Of a DNA stretch of 23,343 nucleotides, positions 7,803 through 16,301 are shown one piece after another. The first letter of the stretch is position 1. Each line of letters starts with the position of its first letter. The notes beneath the pieces are model-generated. The model searched no databases and was not told where the DNA came from. It saw only the letters and a program-made list of their open reading frames with translations. Source of the DNA: Saprospiraceae bacterium (lineage in GTDB: Bacteria; Bacteroidota; Bacteroidia; Chitinophagales; Saprospiraceae); contig SLDF01000010.1 in assembly GCA_007125435.1 (NCBI GenBank), positions 1-23,343 of the forward strand, given 5' to 3'. The position numbers and the translations under genes were made by a program.

Positions 7803-9164
7803 ATGGCCAATGATCTTTTCAAAAGTGAAGGTGATATCAATTACGGTATTGAACGGGACAATTATATTTCTAAAATCAAAGACTCCAAAACCAAAGAACT
7901 ACTAGAAAGAGACTCTAAAGTATTTTATCATCAGGCACTATCTACCCCTTGCATGCAGGCACTTTCATATGCTGACCAGAGTTCTATTTTCGATATCGCT
8001 GGGAATGACTACTTAGATTTTCATGGTAATAATGTCCACTTACTGGGCTATGGACACCCCAGATTGATAGCAGCTCTACAAAAGCAAATGAATACATTAC
8101 CTTTTTCACCCCGTCGATTTACCAATGAAACAATTGTGCAGCTCGCAGAAGAATTGGTCAAACGTAGCGATGGAGATATGGGCAGAGTATTATTCTCGCC
8201 CTCAGGTGCTATTGCTATGGGCATGGCTATAAAATTGGCCAGGAAAGTAACAGGACGATATAAGACCATATCCTTGTGGGACTCATTTCACGGTGCATCC
8301 ATGGATACCATCTCTATTGGTGGAGAAGCCATATTTAGAAATGACATTGGCCCACTCATGCCGGGTGCTCATCTCGCTCCCCCTCCTGACCCTCAGGGCT
8401 GTCTATGGCAATGTGGTGATGCATGTAATGCTCACTGTGCATCCTACATAGAATACATTCTAAAGAAAGAAGGGGACATTGCTGCCGTCATAGCAGAACC
8501 CATGAGATCAGTACCCATTATACCCCCAGCAGAGTACTGGCAAAGAATCAGAAAAGCCTGTGATGAACATGGCACCTTGCTCATTTTTGATGAAATACCA
8601 AATGGACTAGGTCGCACAGGATCCTTCTACACCTACAAGCAATATGGAATCATTCCGGACATGGTTGTTCTGGGTAAAGCTCTAGGAGGAGGTCTGATAC
8701 CTTTTGCGGGTGTTCTTGGTAAATCACTATTCAATGCTGTACTAAAAAATACGGCAATTGGCCATTACACCTATGAAAAAAACCCGCTTGGGGCAGCTGT
8801 AGCTTTAGAACTTATGAAAATACTCGATGAAGAAAACCTCATCGCCTTAGGGAAAGAGAAAAGCAAAATAATTGAAGAAGAAGTTAAAGCCTGGAAATAT
8901 ACGTATAAAATTATAGATTCATTTAGAGCATCATCTTTGCTCATGGGCATAGTCCTGGATAAGGATCACCACTACTGGACAAAACTAGACGTCGCTGAGT
9001 TTTTAATGTATGAATGTCTCCGCAATGGCCTCAACTTTAAAGTATCTCAAGGACACATCCTCACCCTTACCCCTCCCCTCACCATCACTATTAGCGAAAT
9101 CAAACGGGCATTAAACATTTTAAAGAGAGCCTTCGATGCATTATATACTCGATGTCAGAGATAA
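7803..9164 (+). CDS. pbfA: PbfA-like (R)-1-hydroxy-2-aminoethylphosphonate ammonia-lyase
   Basis: This 453-residue protein is a fold-type I PLP enzyme of aminotransferase class III. PLP-site elements are SFHGAS near 161-166, the aspartate D263 in DEIPNGLGRTG, and the Schiff-base lysine K292 in GKALGGG. Family-specific stretches (EGDIN near the start, DFHGNNVH, SIGGEAIFR, GHYTYEKNP) match my recollection of PbfA, which removes ammonia from (R)-1-hydroxy-2-aminoethylphosphonate to give phosphonoacetaldehyde. The glutamine of the usual DEVQTG motif is absent, unlike typical transaminases. A C-x3-C-x3-C-x3-C run lies at 200-212. An ATG at 7737 would add 22 residues that do not look conserved, and a Shine-Dalgarno sequence precedes 7803. 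The gene is divergent from the FAD oxidoreductase, and both would feed the PhnX-like enzyme. A true aminotransferase is the main alternative. Confidence 0.8.
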   Translation: MANDLFKSEGDINYGIERDNYISKIKDSKTKELLERDSKVFYHQALSTPCMQALSYADQSSIFDIAGNDYLDFHGNNVHLLGYGHPRLIAALQKQMNTLPFSPRRFTNETIVQLAEELVKRSDGDMGRVLFSPSGAIAMGMAIKLARKVTGRYKTISLWDSFHGASMDTISIGGEAIFRNDIGPLMPGAHLAPPPDPQGCLWQCGDACNAHCASYIEYILKKEGDIAAVIAEPMRSVPIIPPAEYWQRIRKACDEHGTLLIFDEIPNGLGRTGSFYTYKQYGIIPDMVVLGKALGGGLIPFAGVLGKSLFNAVLKNTAIGHYTYEKNPLGAAVALELMKILDEENLIALGKEKSKIIEEEVKAWKYTYKIIDSFRASSLLMGIVLDKDHHYWTKLDVAEFLMYECLRNGLNFKVSQGHILTLTPPLTITISEIKRALNILKRAFDALYTRCQR

Positions 9165-9198
9165 TAAGTGACTCTTAAAAACTCTAAGTCTAGTCACA

Positions 9199-10713
9199 CT
9201 AATCCAGTTGAAAGCTCTTAAGAATAAACACATCACCTTCCTCTATCACCTGATACAATTTGTTTTCAAAAAGAGATACTGATTTTACGCCTGGATGATT
9301 ATTGACGCTAAACGTTTTGTCAAATGAAAAGTCATCATGCAACAATACAACATCAGTGGAAAATTCAGAATCTGTATCCTCTTCATTTGATCTGTTGTCA
9401 TAATTAATGATGGCAATTCTATACCTATTGTCAAAGTAGTCAAAATGATATGCTGACGAAGGCAGATGACCACCAAGGAAGTGGTCGATTGTAAAGGATT
9501 CATAATCCTTAAGTTGAGCAACCTTATAGTGACGGCCCACCTCCCAAATAGACTTATCAACATCATGAAGAAAGAAATGTCTTCCAATAGGCGTGGTGCA
9601 AAAACGCATACCCATATAACTCATTGTAAAAGGATCAGCTATCTGTCCATCGACATAATTATTATCCAGAAGCCTATTAAAGGATGCAAATCCCGAGTCC
9701 AAAGTAAACTCAGCCAAGATTGGGGTATCTTTCTCCCGCCTTTCAAAATCATCAATTAAGCTAATCACTAATGTGACAGAATCCGTCACATACCACCCTT
9801 GCTGATGGAAAGAAAAATCTGCAATTTTATCAATCTGCCAGGCATCAATTAACTCGAATGATGCTAAGTCTAATTTTAGTAAGCACAATTTATTACTCAA
9901 TACCACTTGGTCTGAGTCTTCTTTTACAAAAAAAGAATCGATCACAGTGATTTTAATCAGGGTGTACATAACATCATTAATGACCAATGGAAATCTATTG
10001 GTAGCCTCAATGGCCTTAAAATATGACTTCTTACGAAAAGGATCATCAATGCTTGATATGAGAATGGAATCAGAAGTTAATGTGCTATCAATCACATGCT
10101 CTTCCAATCCCCTACCCTCTAGTAGCTTTGCCCGTATTCGTGGTAAATGTTTATAAAGCTCAATTGACTTTATTTCCTTGTAGGTATCAAAGTTTTTCTG
10201 AACTTTTACGATGGCTGTGTTCAAATTACTGGTCAGAATGATACTAGACTCATCAAGAACGATCAGGTCCGGATAATTTAATCTGGTACTATCTGCTAAT
10301 TCTATTCGTAAAGCATCTAAAGAGTCAATAGAACTTGTGTAGAAACTTTCAAAGCTGTAATGCTTGGTATTAGTTCTCGTATCAATAACACATGTACTGT
10401 AATCAGGCGAATATTGCCTGAACAACTCTGCACTTGATACAACTTGATACCCATCGGCTATCAATTCTTTAAAGGTGCTTTCAAATGAAAAGTCTAAAAA
10501 GTCCTCCTTTATCGTAGGTGGATAAATATATATGATATCATAGTCTTTTAGAAAAGATATCTTCGACAAACTCGAAGGTTTAAAGTTAATGACATCACAT
10601 TGAATGGTTCCAACGAAAATGAGTAAAGAGTCTTTATTGGGACCGGCAGTCAGATCAACACTAACACCAATACAACATAAAATAATGTACAGCCTTATGC
10701 AAAAATGCTTCAT
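9199..10713 (-). CDS. Secreted protein of unknown function, last gene of a three-gene unit
   Basis: I do not recognise this 504-residue protein. It starts with a signal peptide (hydrophobic residues about 6-20, cleavage probably near LTAG at 21-24), so it should be exported. The first third has a short alpha/beta-like part with sequences such as DYDIIYIYPP and YPDLIVLDES. From about residue 230 onward it is rich in beta strands with aspartate-bearing turns, repeated in a way that recalls a beta-propeller or similar repeated sheet, but I see no exact repeat motif. It follows two small four-cysteine secreted proteins, with only 14 bp to the nearer one, so the three are probably co-transcribed. 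It ends 34 bp from the convergent PbfA-like gene. The association suggests work on or with the small proteins; its function is unknown. Confidence 0.75.
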   Translation of the reverse strand: MKHFCIRLYIILCCIGVSVDLTAGPNKDSLLIFVGTIQCDVINFKPSSLSKISFLKDYDIIYIYPPTIKEDFLDFSFESTFKELIADGYQVVSSAELFRQYSPDYSTCVIDTRTNTKHYSFESFYTSSIDSLDALRIELADSTRLNYPDLIVLDESSIILTSNLNTAIVKVQKNFDTYKEIKSIELYKHLPRIRAKLLEGRGLEEHVIDSTLTSDSILISSIDDPFRKKSYFKAIEATNRFPLVINDVMYTLIKITVIDSFFVKEDSDQVVLSNKLCLLKLDLASFELIDAWQIDKIADFSFHQQGWYVTDSVTLVISLIDDFERREKDTPILAEFTLDSGFASFNRLLDNNYVDGQIADPFTMSYMGMRFCTTPIGRHFFLHDVDKSIWEVGRHYKVAQLKDYESFTIDHFLGGHLPSSAYHFDYFDNRYRIAIINYDNRSNEEDTDSEFSTDVVLLHDDFSFDKTFSVNNHPGVKSVSLFENKLYQVIEEGDVFILKSFQLD

Positions 10714-10727
10714 AATATTATTTTAAA

Positions 10728-11090
10728 CTAAAGCCCTAAGCTAGACTTAAGAACTTTCGCACAAAATACGGTCGATGTATTTTCGCAAGTTGTTCTTACA
10801 CTTCCTCCATCTAGAGTTGCTATTGTAGTTGGCCCGCACATAACATGCCAATCAGGCGATCTTTCCCTCTCTTGTTCACAGCTATTATCGCTACCTGTAT
10901 TTGAATTAATAGACCTATTATAAGGTGATGAATTTGAAGGATCAAAAATAAACGAACCATCATCATCGATTGTATAAATATCTAATGCAATTTCAGAAGT
11001 ACCATCGTTTAAAATTAAACTTTGAGAAAATGTTTCATTAGAGATTAACATAAAAGTTAAAAGTGTAAATAAAAAAGAGATGTTTTTCAT
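10728..11090 (-). CDS. Small secreted four-cysteine protein, copy 2
   Basis: This 120-residue protein starts with a signal peptide ending near FSQ (21-23), a common Bacteroidota cleavage context. The mature part is acidic and polar, followed by a C-terminal cysteine region: C71, C85, C102 and C110, with CGP at 85-87 and a GG at 95-96. The upstream neighbour has the same pattern and exactly the same length, so the two are tandem paralogs with low overall identity. An upstream in-frame ATG at 11117 would overlap the neighbour and put nine residues before the signal peptide, so 11090 is chosen, leaving a 10-bp gap. In an oxidising compartment the four cysteines could form two disulfides. No family is recognised. 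The layout resembles NVEALA-type small proteins beside propeller proteins in Bacteroides, but that is only an analogy. Confidence 0.7.
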   Translation of the reverse strand: MKNISFLFTLLTFMLISNETFSQSLILNDGTSEIALDIYTIDDDGSFIFDPSNSSPYNRSINSNTGSDNSCEQERERSPDWHVMCGPTTIATLDGGSVRTTCENTSTVFCAKVLKSSLGL

Positions 11091-11100
11091 AGGTATAAAT

Positions 11101-11463
11101 TTAGTGTTGAAATCCATTTACAATTGCACAAACGTAAAGGTTAAAATTACCACAGACGATTTCATTCAAACCACCACTAGTTTTAATGGATTCAAGAGGA
11201 CCACACAGTACTAAAAAAACTCCACCAAAAGTTCCTTTCCAACCTTCGCAAGAACCCTCAGCGGAAATAGTTGGGCCGTATCGTTCTTGTAACTCTTCTT
11301 CAGAAATCCACTCATAAGAGTCATTTGCAGTAAAGATATGCACACCATCAGCCTCTACGGTAATACTGTCAGCACTCTCTACGTAAATAATATCAGTAGC
11401 TAAATTTTGTCCTTTGACATTACAAGCAAAGAGTAAACTTAATGAGATAATAAAATATTTCAT
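11101..11463 (-). CDS. Small secreted four-cysteine protein, copy 1
   Basis: This 120-residue protein has an N-terminal hydrophobic signal (residues 3-14) with probable cleavage after KGQ at 17-19. C14 could instead be a weak lipobox cysteine (LFAC). The conserved C-terminal region has C72, C87, C104 and C112, with CGP at 87-89 and GG at 98-99. The spacing from the second cysteine on (16, then 7 residues between cysteines) is identical to the neighbouring paralog. It is the first gene of the probable three-gene unit, so its upstream region, which carries a (TA)8 tract, is likely the promoter of all three. The function is unknown; a secreted disulfide-bonded peptide or binding partner of the 504-residue protein is possible. 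Confidence 0.7.
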   Translation of the reverse strand: MKYFIISLSLLFACNVKGQNLATDIIYVESADSITVEADGVHIFTANDSYEWISEEELQERYGPTISAEGSCEGWKGTFGGVFLVLCGPLESIKTSGGLNEIVCGNFNLYVCAIVNGFQH

Positions 11464-12078
11464 ATACTTTTATTTTATACACTAAAATTATATATATATA
11501 TATATTGGCATACTGATTAAACTTTAACTTTTCATTAACACTTTGTATTATTTTCTTAGTCAAACAAACATTTGCTATTCAAATACCAAACAATCATATT
11601 TACATAGATTCGTATTATTTCATGTCCCTCCAAAACTATTTATAACAGAGTCTTATAATTAATATTTAAAGCAATAACATTTATTTTTGAAGTCGCCATT
11701 GACAAGTTCAATTCACTCACTTTATTACATTGATGCAAATTGTAAATAGCAGTCTTAAATATAATTTTACCCCAATATCTCAGATTATTTAATGGATGGA
11801 ATATCTTTTTCAAAGAAAACATATTAAATTTCTTGTACTAAACAAAATAACATTTAGTGTTCAAAATACAGGAGCTACTTCAATTAACCACCAACGATAA
11901 AACTATAAAGAAATACAAAAAGACTTTAATTCAACTTAAATAATTAATAGCAAGATAGAGATACTAATCGACTTGATAAAGCCACAAAGGTAAAACTAAC
12001 ATTACCAATGAGAAAATCAAGAATCTTCTTTATTCCTTCTCTACCACATTTTCCCTACTACATATCAAACAAATCTCC
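11464..12078. other. AT-rich gene-free region
   Basis: This 615-bp stretch lies between the first small cysteine protein and the end of the POT transporter gene. It is visibly richer in A and T than the flanking genes. Short open frames inside it lack family resemblance and sensible starts. It contains a (TA)8 tract at 11489-11504. TACCTTTG (minus strand, 11985-11992) fits the phylum's -7 consensus but lacks a -33 partner and is 520 bp from the next start. Nothing else is recognised. Confidence 0.6.
11489..11504. repeat. (TA)8 dinucleotide tract upstream of the small secreted proteins
   Basis: Eight uninterrupted TA units lie 26-41 bp upstream of the start codon at 11463, within the expected promoter zone of the three-gene unit. 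On the minus strand it runs into TAATTTTA, one base off the TAnnTTTG -7 consensus. Confidence 0.8.
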
Positions 12079-13836
12079 CTATCGTACACCGTGCATAAGT
12101 CGCTTAAGCAACTTATTGAGCATCATGATGACCAGACCTGCTCCTATTGGAATCAATGTAAAGATCAGAAAGAATGCAGTGAGGGAATACTCCTGCGTCA
12201 CTTTATCTATCATGCCGCCGGCGGTGTGAGCCAATTTATTACCAATGGCTATAGCCAGGTACCATATACCAAACATCATGGCAATCATGCGGCCGGGCAC
12301 GAGTTTACTGAGGTAAGAAAGTCCTAACGGCGATAAACACAACTCGCCGAGTGTATGCAATAAATAAGCTAAGATCAGCCAGATCATACTTACTGCAGCT
12401 GTCTCTGCGCCCTGCGGAATGGTAGATGCCCCAAAGGCGAGGAACCCAAAACCAATGCCTAATAAAATCAGCCCAAAACCGTACTTGAATGCGGCTGACG
12501 GATTGTACTTACTCTCCCACCACTTAGAAAACACGGGGGCGAAGATGATGATAAAGAGGGAGTTGAGTACTGCATACCAGGTGGCAGGCACTTCTGTTCC
12601 TACGGATGAAAATTCATTGTACAATTTATAGATTACGATTCCCCATACGATGACAAAACTCGATGCCAGTATCACATTGGAAAGCGAGACTCGGCGGAAG
12701 GTCTGCTTAAATAACAAATAAAGTACCCATGTGATGATGATGAGCGGGATGACAGTGATAAGGGTATCAACGACCTTGAAAACTGATGCCGCTGTACCCA
12801 TAAGTGCTCTATCTGTGTAGTCGCGAGCAAAAATAGCCATAGAACCGGCGGCCTGCTCAAATGAGGCCCAAAAGAAAATGGTAAAAAATGCGAATATGGC
12901 TACGGCTATCATCCTGTCTCTGACGACGTCTTTGTAGCGTATAATCCGGGTCACCAACAGCACCAGAAACAACGCCAATGCAAACAGTATCAGCGCAGTA
13001 GAACCCTCCATACCGGCTATTCTGAAATCAAACATGTTGACGTTGCCAATCTTTGACATGGGGTCATTGATGATCCAAAAAAAGGCTATGGTAGCACTGA
13101 CGGCAATCATGAGCTTGTCAGCCAACGTAAATGGATTACGTTTATCCGAAGGACTTACCAGAACTTCTTCTTCACTGATGTCCCCTTTCTTGAGCGGCTT
13201 GCTTCCAATATCACCAAATAATGGCTGTGCAAACCAAAACTGAAGCATGCCCATAAACATGAAAATACCCGCCAGTCCAAAGCCCCAGCTCCAACCGACT
13301 TTCTCGCCCAGATATCCACACAACATGATACCGAGGAAAGCACCGGCATTGACCCCCATATAAAATATAGTATACGCCCCATCTTTCTTATCTTCCCTGC
13401 CTTCATACATCTGTGAAATAATAGAGGTGATATTGGGCTTGAAAAAGCCATTTCCAAGTATTAAGAACCCAATACCGATATACAAAAACAAGGGCGTCTC
13501 TACCGCCAGCGAGGCATGACCAATCGTCATCAAAAGCGCGCCTAAAGCCACGGCTAGCCGGTACCCCATCTTTCTATCAGCGATCATACCTCCAAGTATG
13601 GGCGATAGATAGACTAGTGAAGCATAGGTGCCCAGTAATGCAAGTGCATTCTCTCGAGCCCAGCCCCATCCCGGATTGTCACCTAGCATGGACGCCGTAA
13701 GAAAGAGAACCAATATGGCCCGCATCCCATAGTAAGAAAACCGCTCCCACATCTCCGTGAAGAATAAAACAAATAACCCGGCCGGGTGGCCCAGGACTGT
13801 GGTTTTGAAGAAATCATCTCTTGATTGACTGCTCAT
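12079..13836 (-). CDS. POT-family proton-coupled oligopeptide transporter 1
   Basis: This 585-residue polytopic inner-membrane protein belongs to the POT/PTR2 branch of the MFS. The proton-coupling motif ExxERFxYYG starts at E28 (E28, E31, R32, Y35, Y36), and the PTR2 signature includes FYMGVNAGAF in the N-terminal half. The family imports di- and tripeptides with protons; some members carry other small solutes. The length and the many hydrophobic segments fit the 14-helix bacterial form. It lies 31 bp downstream of a second POT gene on the same strand, and both proteins begin with a matching GHPxGL segment and end with MHG plus two or three residues, so this is a tandem duplication that has diverged. 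The two are probably co-transcribed from upstream of the second gene. Which peptides are taken up cannot be told from sequence. Confidence 0.92.
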   Translation of the reverse strand: MSSQSRDDFFKTTVLGHPAGLFVLFFTEMWERFSYYGMRAILVLFLTASMLGDNPGWGWARENALALLGTYASLVYLSPILGGMIADRKMGYRLAVALGALLMTIGHASLAVETPLFLYIGIGFLILGNGFFKPNITSIISQMYEGREDKKDGAYTIFYMGVNAGAFLGIMLCGYLGEKVGWSWGFGLAGIFMFMGMLQFWFAQPLFGDIGSKPLKKGDISEEEVLVSPSDKRNPFTLADKLMIAVSATIAFFWIINDPMSKIGNVNMFDFRIAGMEGSTALILFALALFLVLLVTRIIRYKDVVRDRMIAVAIFAFFTIFFWASFEQAAGSMAIFARDYTDRALMGTAASVFKVVDTLITVIPLIIITWVLYLLFKQTFRRVSLSNVILASSFVIVWGIVIYKLYNEFSSVGTEVPATWYAVLNSLFIIIFAPVFSKWWESKYNPSAAFKYGFGLILLGIGFGFLAFGASTIPQGAETAAVSMIWLILAYLLHTLGELCLSPLGLSYLSKLVPGRMIAMMFGIWYLAIAIGNKLAHTAGGMIDKVTQEYSLTAFFLIFTLIPIGAGLVIMMLNKLLKRLMHGVR

Positions 13837-13867
13837 AGATAATGTATTTTATTAGGTGTTTGTCGTA

Positions 13868-15415
13868 TTATTTAATGCCGTGCATGTATTTCTTTAAAAT
13901 GGGAGATAGGAGAAGTAGGAATACGCCACAGCCTATACCCAGGTAGAATAAAAACTCAAATAAGCCGGAATAAGCAGCTAAGGCTTCACTCGGTTCAGGC
14001 ATCTCTCCTTCAAATGTCTCTATGCTTGCAAAACCGGCTAACCATCCGGCCAAATACTCTGATGCAGCTGTAGCCAAAAACCAGGCTCCCATCATAAAGC
14101 CAACAATACGAGGAACAGACAGCTTAGTCACTGCAGAGAGCCCTACCGGTGACAAGGCTAACTCCCCTGATGTATGCAGCAAGTATGCCAGGACCAACCA
14201 TAATGGAGACACCTTGCCAAAGTCATCTGCCAAAGAGATACCAAAGACCAATGCTCCAAAGCCAACACCTGCCAAAATGATACCCAGACCAAATTTGACA
14301 GCAGTGCCCGGCTCCAGATTATTCTTAGCCAACTTGATCCATAGCCATGCAAACACCGGAGCGAATAAAATGATAAATAATGAGTTGAGCGCCAGAAAGA
14401 ACGGCGCCGGTATTTCGCCCCAGCTCGTCACACGGTCAATGACTCGATCCGCAAACAGGTTCATAGATGTATACGCCTGCTCAAATAATGCCCAAAAAAC
14501 AACAGAGAATATCATCAGCACCAGTAAGACAGCCATACGCCCTTTTTCTTCTTTCTCGCAATGTCTGACAATAAACCAAATGATGAATGCAACAGTGGCT
14601 ATAGAGGTGAGTGAAAGGACACCTTCGACAAGGTGATGATTCTGAACAATTTGCCAACACACAAATACGCCCAGAAAAGACAAAATATAGATCCACCACT
14701 CTCGCTTCAGACCGAAGACTTTCTCATTTAATATAGCTGGATTTTTAGGCTCAGCTTTCCCCATCAAATATTTCTGTCCCCAAATGAAGGTAGCTAAGCC
14801 GAAAATCATTCCTACACCTGCAGCACCAAAGCCATACTTCCAACCATAGTTTTCACCTAAATATCCACATACAAGGGTCGCCATTAACGCACCAACATTG
14901 ATACCCATATAGAAAATGGTAAACCCGGAGTCCCTCCTATTATCATCTTTACTGTATAGTTGGCCTACTATGGATGAAATATTAGGCTTCAGAAAACCAA
15001 CACCCATGATGATAAGAGCTAGTGAATAGAAGAAAGTTTGTAGCGCCATAGTATCTTGCACGATGTTGCCATCTGCGTCCCTATACGCTTCTGCGCCTTC
15101 ATAAGCCAGACCCAAATGGCCAAACACCAAGAGAATGGCACCAAATACGACAGCTTTTCTAAAGCCTAAGTATTTATCAGCCAGATATCCTCCAAGGATA
15201 GGCAATGCATAGACTAAAGCCGCATAGCTACCCACAATGAGTCCACCAGCTGCATCGCCAAATAGGTGATACTTAGTCAGATAAAAAATCAAGAGCGCCT
15301 TCATGCCATAAAAACTGAAGCGCTCCCAAAGCTCTGTCAAAAATAAAATGTAAAGTCCTGTGGGATGTCCAAATAGTTCTGAGTTCTTGAAATCAGCAGC
15401 TTTATCGTTGACCAT
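13868..15415 (-). CDS. POT-family proton-coupled oligopeptide transporter 2
   Basis: With the start at 15415 this is a 515-residue inner-membrane peptide transporter of the POT/PTR2 family. The ExxERFxFYG motif starts at E28 and carries E31 and R32; phenylalanine replaces the first tyrosine of the usual YYG. FYMGINVGAL is the PTR2-type signature. Longer readings begin at TTG 15496 or ATG 15490, but they add 25-27 residues with no counterpart in the paralog. From 15415 the ExxER motif falls at the same residue number as in the neighbouring copy, which supports this start. A paralog follows after 31 bp on the same strand. Such pairs in one genome often divide substrates or expression conditions, which is an inference here. 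The unassigned 270 bp before it may hold the promoter. Confidence 0.92.
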   Translation of the reverse strand: MVNDKAADFKNSELFGHPTGLYILFLTELWERFSFYGMKALLIFYLTKYHLFGDAAGGLIVGSYAALVYALPILGGYLADKYLGFRKAVVFGAILLVFGHLGLAYEGAEAYRDADGNIVQDTMALQTFFYSLALIIMGVGFLKPNISSIVGQLYSKDDNRRDSGFTIFYMGINVGALMATLVCGYLGENYGWKYGFGAAGVGMIFGLATFIWGQKYLMGKAEPKNPAILNEKVFGLKREWWIYILSFLGVFVCWQIVQNHHLVEGVLSLTSIATVAFIIWFIVRHCEKEEKGRMAVLLVLMIFSVVFWALFEQAYTSMNLFADRVIDRVTSWGEIPAPFFLALNSLFIILFAPVFAWLWIKLAKNNLEPGTAVKFGLGIILAGVGFGALVFGISLADDFGKVSPLWLVLAYLLHTSGELALSPVGLSAVTKLSVPRIVGFMMGAWFLATAASEYLAGWLAGFASIETFEGEMPEPSEALAAYSGLFEFLFYLGIGCGVFLLLLSPILKKYMHGIK

Positions 15416-15531
15416 ATTCAGATTCGATTGTATATCGTGTGAATCGACGGCTGATAAAACTATCTTAAATCTTACCAAATGGGTCTGCATTAGCAAACCT
15501 GAATGTCTGGTGTCTGCAATAGTCTCTCTCT

Positions 15532-15555
15532 ACCGTCATTAATTTTTCTGACGGT
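15532..15555. repeat. Short inverted repeat upstream of the POT pair
   Basis: ACCGTCA (15532-15538) and TGACGGT (15549-15555) form a 7-bp stem around an AT-rich 10-nt loop. It lies between the DUF4230 stop and the POT gene start. It could be an operator or a weak terminator; I cannot decide. Confidence 0.35.
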
Positions 15556-15685
15556 CGTAAAAATAGATTTTTTATCTTAAATTAGGGATATGCTATTGCA
15601 TTAATTTCATTTGAAGTAATAGTACGCTCATCAAAGTTCTGACACTATTCGTCCTACATATGTGCAAGACTCTGCAATCTATTGT

Positions 15686-16294
15686 TCAAAACTCAAGTGA
15701 CTTTTTTGTTCCGGGTAAAGCGGCGTCGTATTCAAATATCCAGCCGGACGCTTCTATCAAAAAACGCAGGGTTTCCAATAAGTCTTCTGCCTGTTGCTCC
15801 GCCTGTGTCAGAAGATCACTATCATAGGCCGCCTCTAAGACATATTGTTTTGACTTTTGATTGAGCCTGGTATAATCACCCTCTGTGAATGCATTGAATG
15901 TGCCTTGTGTCAAATCATAGTAATCGAGGTCGGTCTCTACATACAGGATATCGGACTTCAGTGGTCCTGATAGCCGTATAGTCCTGGTTTCTTCGATAGC
16001 TTCCAAAGTCATTTTTTCCATATCAATACCGGCAACCACTCTCGCCTTCACCCTTATCAAAGCCTTTTTACGTAGAGGCCAGATGTCAAATTTGTAATAG
16101 TCTTTGTACGAATATAGCTCAGAGAAATATCCCTCAACAGTCACCAACTTAGCTACTTTATCTATTTTTTCGAGTAGGATTTGTCCTTCCTCATTGGTCA
16201 CTCTATTGTCAGGGGACTGAAAAAAATTGGCTATACCCCACCCTAGCGCGAGACCTACTACCAACACCAAAATAAAATAGATCAACCTACTCAT
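15686..16294 (-). CDS. DUF4230 membrane-anchored protein
   Basis: This 202-residue protein has one N-terminal membrane segment (about residues 4-24), followed by a soluble domain I recognise as DUF4230, common in Bacteroidota and Firmicutes. The domain includes the motif region around VEGYFSELYSYKDYY (53-67) and a strand-rich middle (LIRVKARVVAGID). A single uncleaved helix would place the domain outside the cytoplasm. The last part (about 140-190) is helical and acidic or glutamine-rich. No enzymatic residues are evident and the molecular role of the family is unknown to me. The start lies 7 bp after the stop of the DUF3108 gene, so the two form an operon and may act together in the cell envelope. 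Confidence 0.85.
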   Translation of the reverse strand: MSRLIYFILVLVVGLALGWGIANFFQSPDNRVTNEEGQILLEKIDKVAKLVTVEGYFSELYSYKDYYKFDIWPLRKKALIRVKARVVAGIDMEKMTLEAIEETRTIRLSGPLKSDILYVETDLDYYDLTQGTFNAFTEGDYTRLNQKSKQYVLEAAYDSDLLTQAEQQAEDLLETLRFLIEASGWIFEYDAALPGTKKSLEF

Positions 16295-16301
16295 ACAACT
16301 A

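Noticed and set aside
9165..9198. Possible terminator between the converging PbfA-like and 504-residue genes
   Set aside because: The only inverted repeat (GTGACT/AGTCAC) is 6 bp with an 18-nt loop, too weak to call.
11640..11822. A 60-codon open frame in the AT-rich gap
   Set aside because: There is no signal, motif or sensible context; AT-rich DNA gives such frames by chance.
14022..14636. A 204-codon open frame antisense to the second POT gene
   Set aside because: It lies wholly inside a well-supported transporter gene and its translation is low-complexity without any recognisable motif.
15416..15496. N-terminal extension of the second POT transporter from a TTG or an ATG at 15490
   Set aside because: The start at 15415 aligns the ExxER motif at the same residue as in its paralog, and the extension has no counterpart.
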